Positions 1-12,700 of a DNA stretch of 64,000 nt are shown here, piece by piece. The position numbers and the translations under genes are program-made. The notes beneath the pieces are model-generated. The model made no database searches. It was not told the DNA's origin and worked only from the letters and a program-made list of their open reading frames with translations. Origin of the DNA: Oscheius sp. JU75 (taxonomy: Eukaryota > Nematoda > Chromadorea > Rhabditida > Rhabditidae); NCBI GenBank assembly GCA_037178855.1, contig JASJZC010000001.1, positions 6,448,001 to 6,512,000 of the forward strand. The letters are read 5' to 3'. Numbering within the stretch: the first letter of the stretch is position 1; each line of letters opens with the position of its first letter.

Positions 1-625
1 ATAGACATTAACTTCAGGACTGTCCGAGCAGACGATGAAGATGTTCTCATCTTCCGGCATCACAGAACTCTGATAGGTTGAGACAGCTATGAAGGATCCA
101 TTCGAAGTCGAGTATCGGGTAATCTTCTTGCAAGTCTCGACGTCGTGAACGATAATTTGTGAATCGTTTCCAGTGCTTATGAGTCGGGAGCCGCTAAGAA
201 AAAAAATTTAAAAAAAAAACAGGAAAGCTCTTACCTCGGAGTGAAATTGGTGGAGAAGACATTCGAGTAATGCTTTGTTTCCATAATGGCTTTCGGCTTG
301 GGGGTGTCTTCCAACAGAACATCTTGGATATTCCAGATAAAGACTCGGGTATCGTCTCCAGCTTATGATCACTCGGTTCAGTCAAAACAATCGATATGAC
401 GTACCACTGGATAGTAGAGTCTCATTGGCACCGATGCCAAGCGCGTTCACACAGCCATGGTGACCTTTGAGAGTTTTTTGGTGAACTGTCTTCTCCTTAC
501 AATGAGCAAAATCAGTGAAAAGTTTCTTCTGGAAAAAACTGAGTTTTAAAAATGGAAAGAACGATTACCTCTTTGGCCGTCGGCAGGCCGGAATAGATTT
601 TCTCGACTAGCTTGCAGTAAGACAT
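1..625 (-). CDS. DCAF5-like WD40-repeat protein, 5' part (3' end off the window)
   Basis: Four minus-strand exons join in frame: 625-569, 528-405, 361-235 and 193-1. The introns are about 40 nt with GT..AG ends. The protein starts MSYCKLVEKIYSGL and then reads through WD-type blades with the patterns GHHGCVNALG, GDDTRVFIWNIQ and GNDSQIIVHDVET. The string of blades, and in particular the Asn-Asp-x-Gln-x-Ile-x-His-Asp-Val-Glu motif, is what I remember of DCAF5 (WDR22), a substrate receptor of CUL4-DDB1 ubiquitin ligases. The role is inferred from the family. The gene is cut by the left edge, so the C-terminal blades are missing. The start is uncertain: the frame stays open upstream past a possible 3' splice site near 665, so a further 5' exon cannot be excluded. 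Confidence 0.72.
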
Positions 626-1447
626 CTCTTTTAGCGTTCTTCTTCGCAATACGAGCCTCTGCAACTGATAAAAATGAGCATAAACAACTGGAGACTGAGG
701 TATACACTGGAAAATCAAACGTTCTCTATCGATTTCTATTACCCGTGAGAAACTTCCAATTGACGTCAAAAAGGAGAAAGATTTGATTAAAGGGCTTTTT
801 CTTATTGGAACGGAGACCGGAGCAAACAGCTGACAACCAGCTGGAAATCGGCCAAAGGGCGGCTGACCCACCTCTCTCCAATGACCATTTTTGCATTCAC
901 GGCGGGCATTTGCCGGCAAAATCATGATTCGAAAGGGATTTATGCGAGAAAAGAGGTGAATTGTAAAAGAAAAATAAAGTAGAGAGATGTATGAAAGACA
1001 ATTTATATGCTTTTGGATAGACCAAAACGGCAGAATAACTCCACTTTTTGAAGAACCCGCGCTTTTCCTAGGCACATCTAGTCCCGGGAAGCGTCCACAT
1101 CATCCAGTTCCTCTTCTTTGCACTTTCCCCCATATTTTAATCTCCCAACCAATCTACCGCTACTGATTAGAACATGCAGAAGATAGTGTCCAGCTGGCTT
1201 TGCCAAAAAGCATCTGTCACCAATACCGCCACTTTTCGTTTTTTTTTTCTTAAAACTCTTAAACTCTTCGTTTTGGACTCGCTGACTTTAAGGAACACGT
1301 TGCCAAAGAGCATCTCGGTGAGTGGACCGTGTCTGTATATATCGCTTTAGAATTCCGTCTCTTCTAGTGTCCCAACTGTTATGCGGACTTTGCCACAACT
1401 CATTGAGCTATCACATCCGCCAGGAATGTAGCGTGGAAGGTGTCGCC

Positions 1448-1877
1448 ATGACCCATATCACGACCAACATCCTTTCTCAGGATGGAATCTATCTTCAGGA
1501 ACTGTATAATCTCGAGAAACAGGTAGTCATCAACTTTGTCGCCGGTAACCTTGCCCGCCTTCTTCATCTATCTAACCCGAATTCTAGAACATGCAGCCCA
1601 GACAGTTACAAGCAGTCCTTGGAGGAAGAGTACCTCTCTATAACTCAGAGGCCATTGCCGACACCGTCTTTGTTGGATCCAAGACTGTTTACTTCTCTGG
1701 CAGAACTATACTTCGAAAGACAGTTCTGTTCGGAACGTGGTCGTTTCTGTTTTCGTCCTGTCCATCCTGACCGTTTTTGTGGAAGCAATATCAGCTATCT
1801 GCATCGAAGCAACTTGGAAACAGTGTACAGAGAGAGGAAACTCTCGGTCAGCGGAAGATTGTTTACAATCTCTTTAA
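1448..1877 (+). CDS. possible small single-pass membrane protein
   Basis: A three-exon model (1448-1522, 1588-1629, 1704-1877) is in frame through two introns of 65 and 74 nt and gives 96 residues. The last exon carries a strongly hydrophobic stretch, VVSVFVLSILTVFVEAISAI, that reads as one membrane helix, followed by a short Cys-containing polar tail. I recognise no family. All three frames are unusually open here: an unspliced 290-codon frame overlaps the model from 1322 to 2194. The choice therefore rests mainly on splice-site quality and on the membrane helix. It could be non-coding. Confidence 0.33.
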
Positions 1878-1887
1878 CAAGAACGAC

Positions 1888-2700
1888 AAACATAATGCTG
1901 TTTCGAAGTTCTAACTTTTGTACAAGTTTTTGTTCTAGTATATTTTTGTTTGCAATAGACAATTTACTCCAACAAGTATTGCTATCGCCACCCAGGGGCT
2001 CAATGTCAATTAGAGCCTCATTTCTTTCAACATTGTCCGGTATCTACTTTCTTCTATCCCTATTCTGGCTCTTCCCCCTCAATTCAACTTGTCCTCACGC
2101 TTCACCCCGTCGAACTAGAGCTGCAGCGTCCTTCCAAGTATGTCTCAAACTGTCGCGAATTGACTTGACTTGCCAGCGGTTATTGTGCGCATAGTAACTC
2201 CCTAATTGCTGTAATGGCTTTAGACACAGACACGGATGCGAGAAACCTAAACTACATTTTGTCTAGTTATAAATGCCCAAAAGTCTGTGTGTGTGCCTGA
2301 AGCCCTAATTGCCAAATTGTCAGTTGCTTTGTGACAGCAATTACTCTTTGCAAGTCAAGTAAGTTTGGGAGATGCGTCTCTGCGAAAACGTTGTCCCTGT
2401 TACGGTAGCCCGACTGGAACAGCATCTATCTGTCACGAGCCCATTGAGAGTTTATAGACCGAGATTGAACATTTCTAGCTGCTCGACGCGGGTATCTCTC
2501 ACACAGTCGACTGTGTGGAATATACACGTCTAAAGACAGATGACTGTTAGGATCTCATCAGACCATTTGATTGCTCTTTTTCAGATCAGCTACGCGTTGC
2601 AAAAAAGCATCAAGCGTTGCGCTTTTCATTCCATGTTTTCCTGTCGCTTTATCTGCATTCATTCGTTTCTCATTCGACCGATCAGAGTACTTCCCAAGAA
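1888..2700. other. intergenic, repeat-bearing
   Basis: No gene model is supported here. The stretch holds a diverged dispersed repeat (about 2262-2445, listed separately) and the probable promoter of the RING-finger gene at 2701. Confidence 0.5.
2262..2445 (+). repeat. dispersed repeat, right-half copy of a Helitron-like family
   Basis: It begins TCTAGTTATAAATGCCC and continues into a stretch with the same order of short matches as 3968-4110 (a GTGACAGC-ATTACT-TTTGCAAGTCAAGT block, then a GGTAGC-CGAC block). The first part is shared with 27041-27115. It is diverged and carries no coding capacity. Confidence 0.55.
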
Positions 2701-3730
2701 ATGGATGCATACGCCAAAGGAGTTCAGCTAGGTCTCAAATGTAAGTCAGATCTAGTCGAAGTGCTTATCGCTCAGATCTTTTTGGTAAAAAGTCCATTGA
2801 AGTTCAAAGCAATGAGTCAGCCGGAGCAACGACTAAATGTAAATTTCCTCACAAATCACCCATGGAATTAAACTTTTAGCATCCACTCCATTCGATCGTC
2901 TGATTCGCAAAAAAGAGGAGCAGAAGACACGCAAGAACAAGGTCAAAGTGGATCAGGAAGGAGCGATTGATGGCTATAAACGACTTCGTGATGATTATGT
3001 AGAGAAAGATACTCGCAGAGAAAGACTACTCAACACATACGAGACGGAGAACAACGATCTGAGGAAACAGCTTCGGGAAATGAAGGCTGGCCAGAAAATG
3101 AGCTCTTTGAATAATCTCCAAGAGGCAGTAAAAAATCTGATGACCGAGAAGAAGATACTGGAAGATCAGATTCGAGGAATGAAGACGGCAATGAAAGAAA
3201 AAGACGAAAGTCTAAGCACTCTAAGACTCAATCATGAAGTGGCCAAGATGGATATTGAAATCCTGAGAAACAAACTGAGGGAGCAAGAGCTAGCTAAAGA
3301 AGAGAACAAGACAAAGGTCTCTTGTGCAGTTTGTATGGAGCCCTTTGGTAAGTTCAATGCCCCGAAACTTATGAACACCGTGTTTTCAGGTGGTCGAGTG
3401 GTTCCACAAGTCGGAAGCTGTGGCCATTCCGTCTGTGGAATGTGCAAAGCAGCTCTTCCCAGAAAGAATTGTCCGATTTGTAGGGAAGAGCTCGCCTTCC
3501 GTTTTGCCAAAAAGAACTTCCTTGCCGAGGATCTACTCCAAGTTGTGAACCCGTACGATGGAGCACAAGACCTTGTTCCCATTCACGAAGTCGAGGAGGA
3601 GGAGGGAGAAGACGATCCATCGGATCTGATCGAGTTCAGTTTCACGGAGTACGAGGACAGTGATGACGAGTTGGAAGATCTTCGGGCCGTGAGAGACGAC
3701 AGCGGAGCCGAATCCGAAGATTTTGACTAG
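2701..3730 (+). CDS. coiled-coil RING-finger protein, probable E3 ubiquitin ligase
   Basis: Four exons: 2701-2740, 2776-2838, 2880-3347 and 3390-3730. The N-terminal half is highly charged (Lys/Glu/Arg) and heptad-like, so probably coiled coil. The C-terminal half holds a C3HC4-type RING with CAVC, then CGHSVCGMC, then CPIC. A very acidic tail follows (runs of Glu, then Asp/Glu to the stop). RING proteins of this type recruit E2 enzymes to transfer ubiquitin; that role is inferred. The last intron (3348-3389) is 42 nt, a multiple of three without a stop. If it were retained, 14 residues would be added inside the RING between the second and third zinc ligands. I cannot place the protein in a named subfamily. 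Confidence 0.8.
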
Positions 3731-3771
3731 TTTGCTTTGTTCTATTTCCATAAATATCACCTCTATCCCTC

Positions 3772-4110
3772 ATTACTAAAACGCAATGGTGTCCGCCTGC
3801 CCGTGACCACGAAGCAAAGATGGCAAGTCCTGGCATTCAAGGATTTAGTTGGCAAGTTAGCGATGGGAGAACCTTGGAAACTCTTGTTATTTGGAAAGAG
3901 GCGCAGCCGCCTGTTTTTATACAAAGTCATGATAAAAGGGCGGCGAAGCCGTCGTAGTCGGCTGGTCTAGTTCTAAATGTCTGTCTGAAGCCCTGATTAA
4001 CAGTTTGTGACAGCTATTACTATTTGCAAGTCAAGTCAGTTTGGAAGATAGCTTCGTTGGGGGGACGTTGCTCCTGTCATGGTAGCTCGACGCGGACAGG
4101 TTGAAGTGAG
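3772..4110 (+). repeat. dispersed non-autonomous repeat, Helitron-like, near full length
   Basis: The left part (from about 3772) resembles 56071-56125 (CTACTACTAAAGCGCAAATG-type start, then a GTCCGTGAGCACGAA-type block). The middle right has a GC-rich end, GGCGAAGCCGTCGTAGTCGG, followed by CTGGTCTAGTT. A second block from 3968 matches the repeats at 2262 and 27041. A TCTCTACTACTA-like 5' end and a CTAG next to T at a GC-rich hairpin are classic Helitron-like ends. This is an inference from end patterns only. Confidence 0.5.
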
Positions 4111-4264
4111 AGAGAAGGATAAAGACATAGTGTGAAGGAAATAGAAACAGAGTACAGTTCAAAAGAATCCGAAGTTATAAACTGCCACTTGAGCCCCCTA
4201 GGGGCGACGGCATCTCTCACGGCCCGAAGATCATTACTTGTGACTTTTCATTTTGTACACATTT

Positions 4265-5720
4265 CTAGACAAACCAGCATGGATCATCACAGTTTTGAAT
4301 GTAGCTCTCCAGGATTCCATCATCGACCTGCATTACGGACGTATAAACCGTTGCCTTGTTCAAGTTAGGCTTGCTGCTTAGAACTTGGAATAGACCGGAC
4401 AATCCGACATTCGTTTGTCCAAGTCTGTTCATGCAGTCGTGTCCTGGTCCCCTGAAATTTGCTCATTTCACGAACAGAGTCAGAAAATAACTAGAGCCTA
4501 GTTTCTACCCGTCCCTTCGCTGATAAACGACTCTTGCACAAATAGCTGACGCAAATGATCAGAACTTACCTCCTGTCGTCCAGAAAGATGACATTTTTGT
4601 CCCAATCGTAGTTGGTCTCCAAGACATACCATTTGTCCTGATTCCTCGAGTCCAAAGTCTAAAAACCATAGAGTATTCTTCCCGAACCGGTACCTCAGTA
4701 TGGACAGTTCCATTGGGTCCTCTAGTGATGACAGCACCCTCGTTCCGATTCTTTCCTCCAACAATGAAGTAGCCCGAAGCGAGCATTGGATAGGTCGAAA
4801 GGAAGTTCATGGCACAGGCATAATCATCGCACTGGGTCAAAACATCTCTGTCCATATACAGAATGAACTGTCTGCCAATGACCCCATTGACGAAGAAGTC
4901 GACCATGTTGTTGTATGTGGATCCGAATCTGGCATTGGTCGAAAGAGTGAAACCTCCAGGAACGATTCCAGTCAAAATACCCATGTGTCCCGCAAATGTG
5001 GTACCCTTGAAGACCAGCTTGCCTTTTTGGACAAAGTTGACCTGGATCAGGGCGTCCTGTAAATGACTACGGTTAACTGATGGTCTTTTTCAAGAGCTCC
5101 TCACCTTGAGAGCGAGAGTCTGCTGCCAGTCCTTCATGGTAATGTTCCAGATGAATAGGAATCCAAAATCTTGATTTCTGGCGTGATAGATCTTGCCACT
5201 TGGTGTTTGAGCAACGATCGAGGTACAGCCCTTAGCAATTTCGTAAAACATCTACAACGCTACATACATGAGAGAAATTTCTAAAACGCTACATTCATGA
5301 GTGCAATCTCTCCCAGAGAGATGCCAGAAGCCGCTGACATCCCCTTCATTTCTGTTCGGTACGGCTCTGCTACATTGTCAATTCCGCTGAGAGACAACTG
5401 AACAAGGAAATCGTAAGAGCCGGGCACGAGCGAGAGCATCATTTGGACAGTTTCCAAGGCAGCACTGATCTTTGGAGCCATTTCTTGGCCAACTTGATCC
5501 CAACGATGATACGGATCTTGATCAAGATCAATCGTGTAGTTGCGGTCGTTTCCCATTGACTTCCGGGGATCATACAGTTGTGGCTGGAAGTAATACATGG
5601 AGAGTCAAAGTATATCAGTACCTGTCCAACGAGACAGACCTCACCATACGGACCCCATCCATCGTCTCGACTACCTAGAACCACAAGAGGGATTGCCAAC
5701 AGTAGAACAGCCACCCTCAT
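4265..5720 (-). CDS. asah-1: acid ceramidase (N-acylsphingosine amidohydrolase)
   Basis: Six exons (5720-5622, 5583-5293, 5251-5105, 5056-4694, 4658-4570, 4451-4265) join to 391 residues, close to the roughly 395 of human acid ceramidase. A signal peptide (MRVAVLLLAIPLVVLGS) sends it to the secretory/lysosomal route. The autocatalytic nucleophile is visible as Cys139 in KGCTSIVAQ, where cleavage would separate alpha and beta subunits. Other conserved strings are HARNQDFG, GTTFAGHMGILTG, YFIVGGKNRNEGAVITR and FLDDRR, and the end NCDDPCWFV. The enzyme hydrolyses ceramide to sphingosine and fatty acid at low pH. Donor and acceptor of intron 2 lie in near-identical GTAGCGTT-TAG strings. The start lies 3 nt after CTTTTTAG, a likely trans-splice site. 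Confidence 0.94.
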
Positions 5721-6187
5721 TTTCTAAAAAGAAACAGGAATTAGGTTTGAGATCGATGGAAATGAAAGCATTGTGTGCCTCTTGTCAAACAAAGATAAGG
5801 AAAATGATCTGTGGCAGCGCTCCTGGATACTCTCATCGTTTGTAGCCTGCCTCTTCTATCAGTTCACCGATAACAGGATCTCATAATTCATTATTATTTG
5901 AACCTATAACAGATTTGAGCAAATGAAGAAAGGCTTGGCCGTCGGTCAGATAACAATGAAGAGACCGTGAGCAAGGGTGAGCAAGGGCTATTCTTTGGAA
6001 ATGAGACAGTTACAGAGAATTAGAGAGAAAGAACAGCACCGTGGATGAGCACTGGATTGGTATTTCAAGATGGTGACTCTTCTTTCGGCTGAGAGTCGAA
6101 AACGAGTCAAAAATAACTTAGGGAGAGAGATTTTTCGGCAGTAAGTAAATCTGGAAAGGAGGAAAGACGTCGCGTTGAGAAAGGAGA
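5721..6187. other. spacer between two minus-strand genes
   Basis: 3' flank of the MARVEL gene and 5' flank of acid ceramidase. The 467-bp gap is wider than a typical polycistronic spacer. I see no RNA gene or conserved coding frame. Confidence 0.5.
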
Positions 6188-7718
6188 TTAAAGCATCGTG
6201 ACTCCGGCATAGAAGGACATTGCAAAGTCGGCCACATACAGGACCAGGTTTATGAAGGCGAGGATCTGAACACTCATTCCTTTTCAGTCTCTCCCCAAAC
6301 CCACATCGGCAATGATCCACTCTGCTCGATGACAGACTAGATTGAGCTTCGGACCGTTTGGCGGATAACACGCCGCGTAGTAGGCTTCCAGAAATGAAAC
6401 TATGATATAGCCGAATATTCCCAGGAGCGTTATGTGTGCGTCCTGAAACCAATTCTAGTTCAGGACAATGAGTTGTAACTCACTACTTTCCGCCACAAAT
6501 GTTTCCTATTGGCTAACCAACAGGTCGCTAGAAGACAGGTCGCAAAGAGAGCAAAGGCCGTCACAATGCCCACTACGAGTCCCTGCCATTCTGTGTTCGT
6601 CCGTGTGACAAAGTTGTAGAAGGTGTATCTATGCATTGGACCGAGCACCAGACCCAGGATTGCCACCCCAAGTATCTAAAATTTTATGGATTGATTTAGT
6701 CTGAATCTTACCAATTGTGCAAACTTGATGATGGCTCGTGCAAAGACAGGATATCTCCTGGGGTCAAGCTTCCTCTCGCCTGTTCTCTGCATGGTTGAAG
6801 GCGGATAGGTCGTGTAACTAGGCGCGTAGAACTGTCGCGGCCGCCTTAATGTAGTCGGAGCCTGAATGGTATTGTTCAGGCTTGTGTTTGCTGTTTTCTG
6901 GACTCCATCCGGAAACGAGTGTCAAGTGACAGGGACCCACCTCATTATAATACGTCCTGGCGAACTGACTCTGTGCGTCGAGGGGTGTGCTGGTGTATTC
7001 AAAGTCCTGAAATTGGTTTCAAACGGTTCCTCTAAGTACATGAGCCTAGATAAAGAGACAAAATGTACCTGAAGATTGCCGACTCTGCTCAATGTCGGCT
7101 CCCTCCTTTTTTTATACATAGGCAAGGGCTTTTTGGAAGGACCCACGTAGCCCTGAAAAAGAACTGAAATCAGAAGGAGAGAAAGCGAACAAGAACATCT
7201 GCTCGCAGCACATCCGAGAAACAAACAAAGAGACCCGGTCGACTCACCTTGTAAGTCCGTCGGTCATACGGATCCGCCGAGACGCCTCGACCTTTCCGCT
7301 CTCCAGGATAAACTGTCGCCGTTGTGGAACGTGCTGTCCTACTAGGAGCCGTTCTGGACCTCCGTGGTGGACTAGGTTGGGGTTGAGGATAGGGTCGATA
7401 GGCTCCCGAGGCTCCTGGATACGGACCATATGCTCCGGGATAGGCTTCTCTCGTCTGGTAAGGGTAGCCGTAATGACCGTAGTACTGATCGTATCGACCC
7501 CATTGAGGATCCCCGTAAGAGGCATCGGCTGGAAAATTTCAGTAGACTGGAAACAAAGTAAGTTACCTATGTAGGCATTCTGTCCGTAGGGTTCATGCGT
7601 ATAGCCGGCATTGTACATGCCGTCGAAGTAGTAGGCCGCGTTGACCGGCGCTGGGTATGATATTTGTGGCTCCTGCAAAAAAAGAGTTAATTGAATAAAC
7701 AAGGAGAACACTTGGCAT
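6188..7718 (-). CDS. MARVEL-domain four-pass membrane protein
   Basis: The model has nine exons: 7718-7710 (tiny, tentative start), 7672-7567, 7528-7248, 7152-7069, 7006-6941, 6861-6712, 6675-6484, 6442-6305 and 6265-6188. All phases agree, giving about 367 residues. The first half is low-complexity, rich in Tyr, Pro and Gly, and ends in basic stretches. The second half has four hydrophobic segments: ILGVAILGLVLGP, VVGIVTAFALFATCLLATC, ITLLGIFGYIIVSFLEAYY and ILAFINLVLYVADFAMSFYA. The loop before the last helix holds a Cys (LVCHRAEW), as expected for MARVEL proteins, which act in membrane apposition, tight junctions and vesicle traffic. The first exon encodes only Met-Pro-Ser, so the true start may be further upstream. 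Confidence 0.75.
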
Positions 7719-9542
7719 TGTGGGAGCAGGCGTAGACAAGCAGCCTACAACACATATTTGCAACACTTGAAGAGCAATGTGTTGTCCACCGACAGACAGG
7801 CTTTTCCCGGATATTGACAAGATCACTTTGAGAGACTTGAAGGTTTCAGCTCGCTCAATCTTTCTTGGAAATACCAAAATAAGTCAGATGAGTTTTACGA
7901 AGTACTAATCGCGCAAGTGGGCTATATAACCAGGTTGGTTCTCAAATAATGAAAATGCTTGATACATGGATTGTGTAGAGGAAATTCGGTCTTGCATGGT
8001 TTGAACTGTGAGGTTGGAGATCCAAAACCAAAACATTTGAACTTTCTAACTAATCAGTGTCAAATGCAAGTTGTGTTCAAAGTTTTGGAATGTATTTGTT
8101 TCAAACTACCTTTATTATTGCAAAACAAGTTAATAGACTAGCGACTACCTTAGACTAAAAACAAGACCTAGAAAGGATAGGCAGACTGTATCCTTTTCGA
8201 TTCGTCACCCGGCTACCCCACCCAAAAGATGAGTCAGGTGTTTGTTCAGGAAGCTAAAAAAGAGTATTGCAGCAAGCCACAATATTTGGGAAAAGAAGAG
8301 TCCGTGCGTTCTTTTGGTGGTAAGTAGGGGGTCTGTCTCTATCCGGCGGAAGCTTTGTTTTTCGCGCACTCGCCTACAAATCTTGTTTCGCAGTCTCCCG
8401 ACGGAATATGACGCAAAGACCGAAAGATGGGAAAACGATTGGCAAAAAAAGGAACGCCATGCGTAAGAACGGAAATGTTGTATAAGCAGACCTGGGCGGA
8501 ACATAGCAGCCACTCGAGCTTACACACATGCGCATGCGCACCGAGGACCGCCAGATGCGCTGGGCAAACAGCCACGCATTCCCCTCTTCGTCAAATCTCG
8601 CGTGGTCAGTCTGTTGCGAACCGTGTTCGTCTCAAGGAGCTGCCGTCGCTCAGTCTCCCGTGAGCCTTGAGAAACCAGGGTGAGAGCTAAAGGGGGCGAG
8701 ACTCATGCGCAAAGTCGAGCCTATACTTGACAACGAGCCAAATACATCTGTGCAAAAGTTCGACTGTTGTTGAACAGGGCCTTCAAATAGAAAGTATCAA
8801 ACCAGTAGATTGTCCATAAATTTATACGGGATCGAAACGGTGTATCCTGTCATTGTCAACTGACTCAACAGTTAGACAGCGCGAACCCTAACAGTCCATG
8901 TTATACCCTAGTCTTTTAAATATAGGCGTAAAGCTTGTGCATTGCATGGATTTTTCATTCGACAACAATGTGTGCTGCAAAAGTGTGAAAAGCAATAAAC
9001 TATTTACAAGAGAAAGAATCGACCTACCTGCTCCTCGTGGGCTCTTCCACAAAAAAGCGGTACTTCATCCTGGAGAGAGCAGCGTACCAGACGCGGTAAC
9101 CACATGCGACGAATACACAGAGAGAGTCTAATTGGAACAGACAGTGAACCACTAATCCTGGCAGTGCCGTTGAAAAACGGGCAGCCACACACGGGGAGAA
9201 TAAAGTAAACAAACAGTTCAGTCGGGTGAATCTTCACACTGAGTGGATAGAGTGGAAAGTCGAAAAAAAAAGCTTCACGGAAATGATATTATTTGCGTCT
9301 TTGTGTTCGAATTCTCCCCAAAAAGACAAGTTTACTAGATGACTAAATACTATAACAGTGTTTATTCAGTGCTCCTTCAGGGAGTACAAATCCGCAAACA
9401 GATACTATCAGAGTCGTGTGCTCTAACTTTTGATTTCATTTTCTTGCCCCTTATCTACGGAGAAGTGTTTCCTCACCTTCCTTCCCTTATTTTCAAAATC
9501 AAGAACTCAATCCATACAAGTGTTCACTGCTGAGCTCTGTCT
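7719..9542. other. gene-poor stretch
   Basis: About 1.8 kb in which short open frames occur on both strands but none shows a splice-consistent, family-like protein. A GC-rich segment near 8500-8720 with repeated GCGCA motifs could be a promoter. I see no tRNA or other RNA gene. Confidence 0.45.
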
Positions 9543-9766
9543 TTATCGTAGGCAGAGGATGATTTGTGAATAGTGGCGCCCATTCTTGTCAAACACTTGA
9601 CATAATCTCTGTTTGAGAACGCGCTTATAATTGTCTGAACTCACCTGGAGGCCATAATGGTCGAACCAGTAGGGTTGGTCGCGAAGCGCAGATGCCGGGA
9701 TGATTCTCACGGTGCCCGCGCCGTAATCCATCGGTTTCGACGAGCTCACACCATCTCGACTCGTTT
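9543..9766 (-). CDS. 3' exons of an unrecognised gene
   Basis: Two exons fit: 9766-9645, with a TTTTTATAG acceptor and a CAG|GTGAGT donor, and 9608-9543 ending in TAA. The 36-nt intron keeps frame either way. The peptide contains MDYGAGTVRIIPASALRDQP followed by YWFDHYGLQ, which looks like real protein sequence, but I do not recognise the family. The first exon enters in phase 1, so at least one upstream exon is missing; I could not find it convincingly in 9.8-13.9 kb. Confidence 0.4.
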
Positions 9767-12700
9767 CTATAAAAAGAGGTCTTTGGGTCGAAGAAAAGCG
9801 TAAAGAACGTTGATGACAAGACGGGTAATTTTCTGGGAAGAACAGCAAGAGACTGGACAAGGGTTGCAAAGATTGGCCAGTTTGCCGTTTAGCCCTTTGA
9901 AAAAGACACTTGACCTCTTCTTTGTAAAGAGGCAAAGGGTCGCTCTTGCGAACTCCAGAGAACAGTTATAGTCAATCTTCCAAAAGGAGGTGGAAAAGAT
10001 CCGCTTGCAAATGGTCCGTTTAAAGATAGCAATCGGAGAGAAGACAAAACAAATTATGATTACCCACAGCTGGGAAAGAAAAAAAGGCTGTCGGGAATTT
10101 CGCGTGTAAGGAAATCTGGTCAACTGTCAAGGGAGGGACACGAGCGCTTATAGTCAGGCAAAAAGTGCCGCCAATCGCAACATCTTTACTGGTTCTCTCT
10201 TTTCGAGAATGAAACTGTTTTGAGAGACGGATGAATCATGTCTTGACGCTCATGGGAGCGTCTTCTAAAGCGTCCAAAAGGAACGATTCAGAAAGGCGAG
10301 GGGGTGAAAAAAGAAACTTATATGGAAAGGCAGAAAAGAACAGCGAGCTTGTAAATGATGTCGTGGTGCCTGTGAACAAGAGTAGGCATTTGAGTATACT
10401 CGAATCATTTCAATTGTGAAACGAATTCTTACAGTAATGGGAAAGAGCGTGAAAAGTCTGCGACTAATGACCAATTGATATGTGTGATGATAGGTATAAG
10501 CGACAGAAGAGAGAGAGAGCCTTGCGGGGGGCCAATTACCTGACCGAGAGTCATAGGCGGCGATGGCAGTGAGAGATAATCTGACTACTTCTTGCTGAAC
10601 CGAACACTTCAATCCGCGCCACTGCCGGCCATAAAAGGGACGGCTAGTGGCGGTAAAACGGCTCGGATGAGACAGCCGGTCGCCTTCGACGATCCTAGCC
10701 ATAAATCACTCTTTTCGGCTGGATGGGTTGAAAAAGTTTGTACATTTGTCATATTAACAGATTGTGGAAAGAACCGGGTGGACGGGAGAGAGACGTGTGG
10801 CGTGTTTACCACAGTCTAAACCACTTGACTCTTACGCAAGAGAGTAGGCTTGAACACGGCTGAGGATAAGCAGGAAAAACGCCGAGTAAACAGTTCTTTC
10901 GAGATGTTTAGCAAACAACAAGTCTATAAGAAATAGGGAAAGGGGTTAACAATCTGTGGTCGAGAGGTATTGCTGGCGCATATCAATTCCTTCACGGCGG
11001 GTGGCCATGGTCACTAGGAAGTGAAAAGACCCCTAGGGCGGTCGAAAGTGAAAGTCTGAACTTTGCTTGTCAGCAGCCTGTCCTGTCTATCTTGCAATAA
11101 GTGGTCTCCGCAATCGCTTGCGTCTCTGGATACGTCCAGCTGCTACGGCTTGTGTGCCGACCCGGTCTTGACCAAGTTCGAGGCAGCCATCGTTGAGCAA
11201 GAATCAAGTTTGGGCTGTCTGTTTGTATGTTTGAATTGGCCACATACTCAACAGTTAGATTTCTCTACTACTAAAGCGGGTATCCGTAAGTCAGTTTATC
11301 TGTCCGTCCGTGAGTACAAAATAAAAGCGAATAACATAGCTAAGTCAGCTTTGATAACGCTCTAGAACTTTGATTTTGTCACAATGTTCTAAGTTACAAA
11401 GGAGTTATAAGCTGTTCAAAGGAAAGGAGTCGTGAGGTTGATCTCTGAATAGTCGGGAAAGACGGTGGTCATTCATTAAAAAAAAGAGAGCAGTCTCAGG
11501 AGAGACGCGACCGGTCTGATGACCCCCGGCAGAGCGCGATGGAGATGCCGAGAGAGCCGAAACGCAAATCTTGCTCAAATTCCGGACTGACCAACGGCGG
11601 CTCAAGGGGCTCCCGTGGCCAAATTATCTCTTCGGAGGTGGCAGGGCAAGAGGAGGTTGTCGACAGAGAGGACAGGCTTGAAATTTGGAGGGAGCCTGGC
11701 AGTCTCGAACCACTAATCCTCTCGCCACCACTTGGCGAGATGGTTACGTCCTCAATTCTCTCTTTGCGAGGAGGCAGACTGTGAAATTGGAAATAGTTTG
11801 GTTATGAATCAGGGTCTGGAGTTCACAGGAGATAAGAAACAAGAAAGAGCTGAATATAATAGATAAGTGATATCTTTCAAACACAATCTGGGCAAACCCA
11901 GGAAGACAATAGCGTACGAGTGGAGCACTTTACACGAGGTAACAGTCGCGTGAAGTGTGTCTCGAGTCAAGAGAGTACGGAAATACAGCACACACGTATG
12001 TGCGATATATGGAAGCCGGGCGGTGAGCGGCGTATTTGGATAGCAGAGCCGCGAATTGTGACAGTCGAGTCCGCTGGAGACACCAGGAGATCATAGCTTG
12101 AGGGAGAGTACGAGGATGTATAGCAAATCAAACAATCCTCACGCGGGAGAAGAGGTCAGCCCCAATCATTGGGTTCTCGCTCGGAAAACAAAGCGTACAT
12201 TAGATTCTCTCAGTTTTTGAATGTTCTTGAGAGCATGGGATCGCGTCTGGACTTTAGATATTCTCATAAGTTGATCGCATGCAACTACGTTGTTGACGAC
12301 TGATATGGTCTTCGACACATCTGCTGTTGGGATCTCGCTCTTGGTCGACTTGTAGGCAAGAGCAAGAGTACGACGAATCGGCGTCAATGTTCGGAAACGA
12401 AAAGATCGAGGGAGAATGTCTAAAACAGCTGGATTCATCGAGACGTACCTTGAGAAGCGAATATTCAAATTTTCCAGCCATCGCCTTGTTAAAACTTGTC
12501 AAAAGATAAATTTTGACAAGACAGGAGGACGAACTTTCTTTCTCTCTCCTCTTTTTTTGAGTAGTCTAATCCAAACTATTCTTTTGCACTGACTCTCTCA
12601 TACCTTTTCTTTCGTTTCGAGACTAATTGGACTAGTCCCGAGCAATCCAGATCTGAACACTCTCAGTCTGAAAGAGTTGTCTGTGTTTCGCATAAATTTC

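Noticed and set aside
1322-2194. 290-codon plus-strand open frame
   Set aside because: Its sequence is low in domain signal, crosses good splice sites, and competes with a spliced model that yields a membrane helix. Long openness alone is weak evidence here.
12166-12502. minus-strand coding-like stretch with a basic 70-residue segment and a GTACGC donor
   Set aside because: The only way to give it a start uses an intron of 29 nt with a phase conflict; no family recognised.
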